A stretch of 12,550 nt of DNA, from NCBI GenBank assembly GCA_025934385.1, contig JAICYE010000022.1, forward strand, positions 1 through 12,550, in the 5' to 3' direction. Below are positions 7,845 to 12,550 of the stretch, in pieces (position 1 is the first letter of the stretch; every line of letters starts with the position of its first letter). The position numbers and the translations under genes were made by a program. The notes below the pieces were generated by a model. That model was not told the DNA's origin, did no database searches, and saw nothing but the letters and a program-made list of their open reading frames with translations. This DNA is from Acidimicrobiia bacterium. Its GTDB lineage: Bacteria > Actinomycetota > Acidimicrobiia > IMCC26256 > BP-133.

Positions 7845-8207
7845 TGGAGGTGGCGGGAGTCGAACCCGCGTCTTCCAAGCTCTTGACAGGGCTTCTCCGA
7901 GCGCAGCCGGCGAGGGAATCTCAGGCGGTCACCGATCACCGGCCCTCGATGACCACCCCAGCCCGGAAAGGTGTCCCATCGGGGCCCCGGGCGGGCCCCT
8001 CAGGTGAGTCGCTCAACATGACGCCCGTAAAACCGGTCGAGCGACTGGACCGGAACCGGACGCGCTGTTTGTCCTAGGTGAAACTAGGCAGCGAGAGCCA
8101 TCTGAGGCTCGGCGTTTATTTGTTTTCCCGGATTTTTTACGAGGACCCCGGGGTCCCTCGGCTCGCTTCACCTGCCTTGATCCTCAGAATCGAAACCAAG
8201 CACCCCC
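7845..8207 (-). ncRNA. ssrA: Transfer-messenger RNA (tmRNA)
   Basis: 363-nt tmRNA that, with SmpB, frees ribosomes stalled on broken mRNA and adds a degradation tag. Read on the minus strand, the 5' end is GGGGGUG followed by the conserved GGUUUCGA. The 3' end has a T-arm with GCGGG, loop UUCGACU and CCCGC, then CACCUCC and discriminator A. GGGGGUG and CACCUCC make a 7-bp acceptor stem with one G-U pair. The terminal CCA is not encoded (the DNA continues CAG). The tag frame is at 8113-8084: it begins at GCC after UAAAC, encodes AEPQMALAA and ends at UAG, giving the usual ALAA ending. The exact resume codon is inferred by comparison with other actinobacterial tmRNAs. The gene lies just after smpB on the same strand, the common actinobacterial order. 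Length and both ends fit a one-piece tmRNA. Confidence 0.95.
8084..8113 (-). other. tmRNA proteolysis-tag reading frame (AEPQMALAA)
   Basis: Nine codons GCC to GCC plus stop TAG encode AEPQMALAA, which with the Ala charged on the tmRNA gives a ten-residue tag. The ALAA end is the signal read by ClpXP-type proteases. UAAAC just before the first GCC resembles the UAGUC that sets the resume codon in Escherichia coli. The same frame is open upstream (back through GKQIN), so a longer tag is possible but less likely. Confidence 0.75.
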
Positions 8208-8248
8208 TGGTGTTGTTGCCACTCAGATGGACTCCACATCTTAACGGG

Positions 8249-8389
8249 TCACTCGCTCCCCCGGTTCCGGGCCCGCATCGCCCGGTCGGCTTCGCGCTTG
8301 GCGTCCCGTTCGGCCATCGCCTGACGCTTGTCCCACTGCCGCTTGCCCCGGGCGACGGCCAGCTCGAGCTTGGCCATCCCGTCGCTGCA
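8249..8389 (-). other. SmpB C-terminal tail, in frame but after an internal TAA
   Basis: The 46 codons and TGA stop (8249-8251) that follow the TAA at 8392-8390 stay in the smpB frame. They encode [20 protein letters not shown], continue [20 protein letters not shown] and end near GSE. This is a typical SmpB tail: the [10 protein letters not shown] and DKRQ segments form the basic helix that enters the mRNA channel. Family proteins have Tyr and an aromatic residue just before this stretch, where here TAA and TGC (Cys) stand. The tail shows no other decay. It would be made only by readthrough or if the TAA is a sequence error. Confidence 0.85.
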
Positions 8390-8776
8390 TTAGACCTTGA
8401 GCGGCACCAGCGTGAGCCCGGGCTCGTTGAGCTTGCCCAGGAGCCGGTCGATCTCCGCCCGGTGGAGCAGCAGCTTCCGCCGTCGGGTCGGGTCGTGGCC
8501 GATGCGGGCGAAGGGGTAGGGCGAGACATGCATGCCGTACAGCCACACCTCGCCGGCCTCGATGCGGGCGAAGGCGTCCCCGATATTGGCTCGACCGTCC
8601 CGGATCGACTTGACCTCGGAGCCGAGGAGCACGATGCCGCACTCGTAGGTGTCGAGGATGAAGTACTCATGGCGGGCCCGCCGGTTGGCGATGGCGACCC
8701 GGTCGCGGGCGGCCTTGCCGTCGGTCTTGGCGCCCCCGGAGGCGGACTTCGGCATGGGGAGAACCGTACCTGGCAC
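8390..8776 (-). CDS. smpB: SsrA-binding protein SmpB, interrupted by an in-frame TAA
   Basis: SmpB binds the tRNA-like part of tmRNA and carries it into stalled ribosomes. The body of the family is clear: ANRRARHEYFILDTYECGIV, LLGSEVKSIRDGRANIGDAF, then WLYGMHVSPYPFAR, HDPTRRRKLLLHRAEIDRLL and LTLVPLKV. This is the complete OB-fold core. The frame stops at TAA (8392-8390) after 128 codons, where homologues continue with a Tyr-aromatic pair and about 45 residues of tail; that tail is still encoded downstream (8389-8249). If read through, the protein would have a normal length near 165-175. I chose GTG 8776 because GGGAGG (8788-8783) lies 6 nt before it; ATG 8755 lacks a site. The start codon is only 17 bp from the start of the divergent CoxL-like gene. 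tmRNA follows downstream. Truncated SmpB lacking the tail is known to bind tmRNA but not support tagging. Confidence 0.9.
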   Translation of the reverse strand: MPGTVLPMPKSASGGAKTDGKAARDRVAIANRRARHEYFILDTYECGIVLLGSEVKSIRDGRANIGDAFARIEAGEVWLYGMHVSPYPFARIGHDPTRRRKLLLHRAEIDRLLGKLNEPGLTLVPLKV

Positions 8777-8793
8777 GGATAACCTCCCGGCCT
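8777..8793. promoter_or_regulatory. 17-bp divergent start region: smpB ribosome site and possible leaderless promoter of coxL-like gene
   Basis: On the minus strand GGGAGG (8788-8783) is a good ribosome site for smpB at GTG 8776. On the plus strand the same bases include TAACCT (8780-8785), a TANNNT -10-like hexamer ending 8 bp before GTG 8794, the spacing seen for leaderless actinobacterial genes. No ribosome site precedes GTG 8794 and no clear -35 was seen. The smpB promoter must lie inside the start of the CoxL-like gene. Confidence 0.4.
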
Positions 8794-11070
8794 GTGACAG
8801 GCACATCGATCCTCGGAAACCCCGTCAGGCGTATCGAGGACCCCCGCATCCTCTCCGGCGGCGCCCGCTACGTCGCCGACCTCGACCTGCCCGGCGCACT
8901 GACCGCCGTGTTCGTCCGCTCGACCATGGCCCACGCCCGCCTCGAGGGCGTCGACACCGGGGTGGCGGCCAAGATGCCCGGCGTCGTGGCCGTCTACACC
9001 GCCGCCGACCTCGACCTCCCCGACATCCCGGCCTTCGCCATGGCCCCGCCGCCCATGAGCCGGCCGCCGCTGGCCAAGGGCACCGTCCGCTTCGTCGGCG
9101 AGACCATCGCCCTCGTCGTGGCCGAGACGCCGCAGCAGGCGGTCGACGCCGCCGGAGAGGTGGTCGTCGACTACGACCCCCTCGACGCCGTGGCCGACCC
9201 CGAGGCGGCGCTGGCCGACGGCGCCCCCGTCCTGTTCCCGGAGCACGGCAGCAACCTGGCGGTGGAGTTCGACTTCGGCCGGATCCCCGATGTCTTCGGC
9301 GGCGCCGACACCGTGGTCTCCGGCCGCATCCGCAACCAGCGGCTGGCGCCCGTCCCCCTCGAGGTCAATGCCGCCGCCGCCGTCCCCGAAGACGACCGCC
9401 TCACGCTGTGGGTCTCCAACCAGCACCCGTTCGGCGTGCGGGACCCGCTGGCCGGCACCCTCGGGCTCCCGGCGGAAAAGGTGCGGGTCGTCTGCCCGGC
9501 CGTGGGCGGCGGCTTCGGGGCCAAGATCGGCCTCTACGCCGAGTACGCCGTGATCGCCGCCGCCGCCCGCCGCCTCGACCGGCCGGTCCGGTGGGTCGAG
9601 ACCCGGTCCGAGTCGATGACCTCCCTGGTGCACGGCCGGGCGCAGATCCAGGACGTCGAGATCGGGGCCCAGGCCGACGGCACCATCGTCGGGCTGCGGG
9701 GCCACCTCATCGCCGACGCCGGCGCCTATCCGGCGATCGGCGTGTTCCTTCCCAGCCTGACCCGGATGATGGCGGCGGGGGTCTACGCCATCCCGAGGAT
9801 CGACGTGCGGGCCTCGGTGGCGGTCACCAACACCAACACCGTCGGCGCCTACCGGGGCGCCGGCCGGCCGGAGGCGGCGGCCATGGTCGAACGGGCCGTC
9901 GACATGGTGGCCGCCGAGCTCGGCCTCGACCCCGTCGAGGTCCGCCGCAAGAACCTCATCCCGCCGTTCGACCAGCCCCACAACACCCCCGTGGGGGCCA
10001 CCTACGACGTCGGCGACTACGGCCGGGCCCTCGACGAAGTCGTGCGCCTCGCCGGCTACGACGACCTCCGGGCCGAGCAGCGGGCCCGCCGGGACCGGGG
10101 CGACCGCATGGCCCTCGGCATCGGCGTCAGCGTCTACGTCGAGGTCACCGGGGCCGGGCCCGTCCCGGAGTTCGGCTCGGTCGAGGTCCACGCCGACGGC
10201 ACCGTCACCGCCCAGACCGGTACGTCGCCCCACGGCCAGGGCCACGAGACCGCCTTCGCCCAGATCGTCTCCGCCACCCTCGGCGTCCCCATGGAGCAGG
10301 TCCGGCTGGTCCACTCCGACACCGACGCCGTCCCCGAGGGGCAGGGCACCTACGGCTCCCGCTCGCTCCAGCTCGGCGGCAGCTCGATCCTGGTGGCGGC
10401 CGAGCAGGTGCTCGACATGGCCAGGGGACGGGCGGCCAACCTCCTCGAGGCCAACCCCGACGACGTCGTCCTGTTCGAGGACGGGCGGTTCGGGGTGGCC
10501 GGCACCCCGGCCCGGGCCCTGACCTGGAGCGAACTGGCCGCCGTCGACGGGGGCGAGGGGCCGCTCCGGGCCGAGGCCAAGCACCCGCAGTCCGGCCAGA
10601 CCTACCCGTTCGGCGCCCACGTGGCGGTGGTGGAGGTGGACACCGAGACCGGCGCGGTGAACCTTCTCCGGATGGTCGCCGTCGACGACTGCGGCCGCGT
10701 GCTCAACCCGCTGCTGGCCGAGGGGCAGGTCCACGGCGGCCTGGCCCAGGGCATCGCCCAGGCGCTGTTCGAGGAGTTCGCCTACGACGCCGACGGCACG
10801 CCGCTGACCGCCACGCTGGCCGACTACCTCGTGCCGAGCGCCGCCGAGCTGCCGAGCTACGAGACGGCCCACACCGAGACGCCGACGTACCTCAACCCGT
10901 TGGGAGCCAAGGGCATCGGCGAATCGGGGACCATCGGGTCGACTCCGGCGGTGCAGAACGCCGTCGTCGACGCCGTCGCCCACCTCGGTGTCCGTCACAT
11001 CGACATGCCCTGCACCCCCGAGCGGGTGTGGCGGGCGATCCAGGCGGCGCGCAGGGGGGCGGCGAGCTGA
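8794..11070 (+). CDS. Molybdenum hydroxylase large subunit, form II CoxL-like (xanthine dehydrogenase family)
   Basis: Predicted 758-residue cytoplasmic subunit that would hold the molybdopterin-cytosine-dinucleotide cofactor and oxidise a small substrate by hydroxylation. The N-terminal domain starts [21 protein letters not shown], the usual family opening. Cofactor contacts include VGGGFGAK (237-244) and the glycine-rich [12 protein letters not shown] region. The active-site loop is [11 protein letters not shown] (351-361): AYRGAGR marks form II enzymes, whereas true CO dehydrogenase has AYxCSFR with a catalytic Cys. The base Glu is in GAKGIGESG (Glu710). GTG 8794 is the start that opens the domain at the family position. 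It lacks a ribosome site and may be leaderless. The usual FAD (CoxM) and iron-sulfur (CoxS) partner genes are absent on both sides. Its stop lies within the mec start region. Activity on CO is unlikely, and the substrate is unknown. Confidence 0.9.
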   Translation: MTGTSILGNPVRRIEDPRILSGGARYVADLDLPGALTAVFVRSTMAHARLEGVDTGVAAKMPGVVAVYTAADLDLPDIPAFAMAPPPMSRPPLAKGTVRFVGETIALVVAETPQQAVDAAGEVVVDYDPLDAVADPEAALADGAPVLFPEHGSNLAVEFDFGRIPDVFGGADTVVSGRIRNQRLAPVPLEVNAAAAVPEDDRLTLWVSNQHPFGVRDPLAGTLGLPAEKVRVVCPAVGGGFGAKIGLYAEYAVIAAAARRLDRPVRWVETRSESMTSLVHGRAQIQDVEIGAQADGTIVGLRGHLIADAGAYPAIGVFLPSLTRMMAAGVYAIPRIDVRASVAVTNTNTVGAYRGAGRPEAAAMVERAVDMVAAELGLDPVEVRRKNLIPPFDQPHNTPVGATYDVGDYGRALDEVVRLAGYDDLRAEQRARRDRGDRMALGIGVSVYVEVTGAGPVPEFGSVEVHADGTVTAQTGTSPHGQGHETAFAQIVSATLGVPMEQVRLVHSDTDAVPEGQGTYGSRSLQLGGSSILVAAEQVLDMARGRAANLLEANPDDVVLFEDGRFGVAGTPARALTWSELAAVDGGEGPLRAEAKHPQSGQTYPFGAHVAVVEVDTETGAVNLLRMVAVDDCGRVLNPLLAEGQVHGGLAQGIAQALFEEFAYDADGTPLTATLADYLVPSAAELPSYETAHTETPTYLNPLGAKGIGESGTIGSTPAVQNAVVDAVAHLGVRHIDMPCTPERVWRAIQAARRGAAS

Positions 11071-11525
11071 ACTCGACGGTCCCCGACGGCTTCGCCGACC
11101 CGACGCTGCGGCTGCCCCGGAGCGAGTACCTCAAGATCATCGGCCACTGCTACGACGGCCTGCCCGACGAGGCCTGCGGGCTGCTGGCCGGCCGCCTCCG
11201 CCCCGGCTCGCTCGTGCCCGACGGGCGGATCGACGTCGTCTTCCCGACGGGGAACGCCGACGCCTCGGCCCGCACGTACTCGGTCGACTCCCGCGACCTC
11301 ATCCGCAGCCTCCGGGCGGCGGAGTCGAGAGGGCTGGAGCTGGTCGGCGTCTTCCACTCCCACACCCACACCGAGGCCTGGCCGTCGCCGACCGACGTCC
11401 GCCAGGCCATGGAGCCCGGCTGGTTCTACGTGATCGTGAGCCTGAAGGACGGCGATCCGGTGCTCCGCTCCTTCCGCATCACCGACGGGAACATCCGGGA
11501 GACGCCGGTCGTTCTCGAAAGCTGA
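11028..11525 (+). CDS. mec: JAMM/Mov34 metallopeptidase, Mec-like (CysO-cysteine peptidase)
   Basis: Predicted zinc peptidase that releases cysteine from the CysO-cysteine adduct in the CysM/CysO/Mec route. The JAMM signature is complete: Glu48 in DEACGLLAG, His110 and His112 in FHSHTHTEAWP, and Ser120 and Asp123 in SPTD, the standard HxH-7-SxxD spacing. About 150 residues is the normal size for bacterial single-domain JAMM proteins. The identification as Mec rests on the motif plus cysO and cysM directly downstream, the same order as in Mycobacterium tuberculosis. The start is uncertain: GTG 11028 is the only usual start codon and overlaps the CoxL-like gene by 43 bp, but it lacks a clear ribosome site. 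CTG 11067 is preceded by AGGGGGG, overlaps the upstream stop as CTGA and would give 152 residues. Residues before about 20 do not look conserved. Confidence 0.88.
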   Translation: MAGDPGGAQGGGELNSTVPDGFADPTLRLPRSEYLKIIGHCYDGLPDEACGLLAGRLRPGSLVPDGRIDVVFPTGNADASARTYSVDSRDLIRSLRAAESRGLELVGVFHSHTHTEAWPSPTDVRQAMEPGWFYVIVSLKDGDPVLRSFRITDGNIRETPVVLES

Positions 11526-11539
11526 CTGGATCGTGAGCA

Positions 11540-11568
11540 TTTTGTAGACGGGTTTTTGTAGACTGGGT
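11540..11568 (+). promoter_or_regulatory. Tandem TTTTGTAGAC repeat upstream of cysO
   Basis: TTTTGTAGAC occurs at 11540-11549 and 11554-11563, a 14-bp period, each copy followed by a G-rich step (GGGT, TGGGT). This AT-rich patch stands out in the 59-bp gap between mec and cysO. It could be an operator or a promoter: TAGACT (11559-11564) resembles a -10, though no good -35 was seen at 17 bp. It would let cysO-cysM be controlled apart from mec. Confidence 0.45.
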
Positions 11569-11584
11569 GTGGAGGTTCACCGTG

Positions 11585-12550
<966 letters not shown>

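Noticed and set aside
7667..7939. N-terminal extension of the minus-strand methyltransferase up to ATG 7939
   Set aside because: The extension is read from the tmRNA 3' half, the terminator-like hairpin and the long palindrome, so it is not protein-coding.
7223..8077. Plus-strand open frame across the methyltransferase and tmRNA
   Set aside because: It is antisense to two well-supported genes and its translation has no domain features.
8390..8392. Alternative genetic code (TAA as a sense codon)
   Set aside because: No other gene here has an internal TAA, TAG or TGA, and all other genes end cleanly at TGA. One codon does not support recoding of the genome.
8137..10998. Minus-strand open frame of about 950 codons opposite the CoxL-like gene
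   Set aside because: It is a GC-driven shadow. It has low-complexity Asp/Gly/Val/His composition, no domain motifs, and the plus-strand frame has complete molybdenum hydroxylase motifs. It also crosses smpB in the wrong frame.
8794..11070. True aerobic CO dehydrogenase (form I CoxL)
   Set aside because: The active-site loop is AYRGAGR, not AYxCSFR, so the catalytic Cys of form I enzymes is absent.

Overview
The window is very GC-rich DNA (about 70 percent by eye) with GTG and TTG starts, TGA stops and codons ending in G or C. It reads as an actinobacterial chromosome. The gene content (orphan form II CoxL-like protein, Mec/CysO/CysM trio, PaaK-like ligase, branched-chain-type solute-binding lipoprotein) would fit a member of Acidimicrobiia or a related deep actinobacterial lineage, but the exact group is inference.

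Layout. (1) 1-2921, plus: most of a large ATPase-containing LuxR-family (LAL-type) regulator whose start lies left of the window. (2) 3019-5192, plus: a PaaK-like adenylate-forming ligase and a SAM methyltransferase joined by an ATGA overlap, preceded by a 97-bp gap with a repeated CCGTACCGG element and a possible promoter. (3) 5285-6853, plus: a solute-binding lipoprotein with an unusually long Ala/Gly/Ser/Pro linker and no transporter subunits beside it. (4) 6866-7666, minus: a second class I SAM methyltransferase, convergent with the lipoprotein gene. (5) 7667-7844: no gene, but two strong inverted repeats. (6) 7845-8776, minus: the trans-translation locus, smpB followed by ssrA (tmRNA). 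(7) 8794-11070, plus: a molybdenum hydroxylase large subunit of the form II CoxL type, alone and possibly leaderless. (8) 11028-12550, plus: mec, cysO and cysM, in the same order as the Mycobacterium tuberculosis genes for cysteine synthesis on a protein carrier. CysM is cut by the right edge.

How the genes work together. CysM would use O-phosphoserine and thiocarboxylated CysO to build CysO-cysteine, and the JAMM protease Mec would release cysteine. SmpB and tmRNA together rescue stalled ribosomes. The ligase and first methyltransferase are translationally coupled and probably act on a shared, unidentified substrate, possibly under the upstream LuxR-type regulator.

The most surprising observation is that smpB carries an in-frame TAA exactly where SmpB proteins have a conserved Tyr, while the following 46 codons still encode a well-preserved SmpB C-terminal tail. 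The gene is a fresh nonsense allele, a sequence error, or a stop that is read through. No CRISPR array, insertion sequence, tRNA or rRNA gene was seen.
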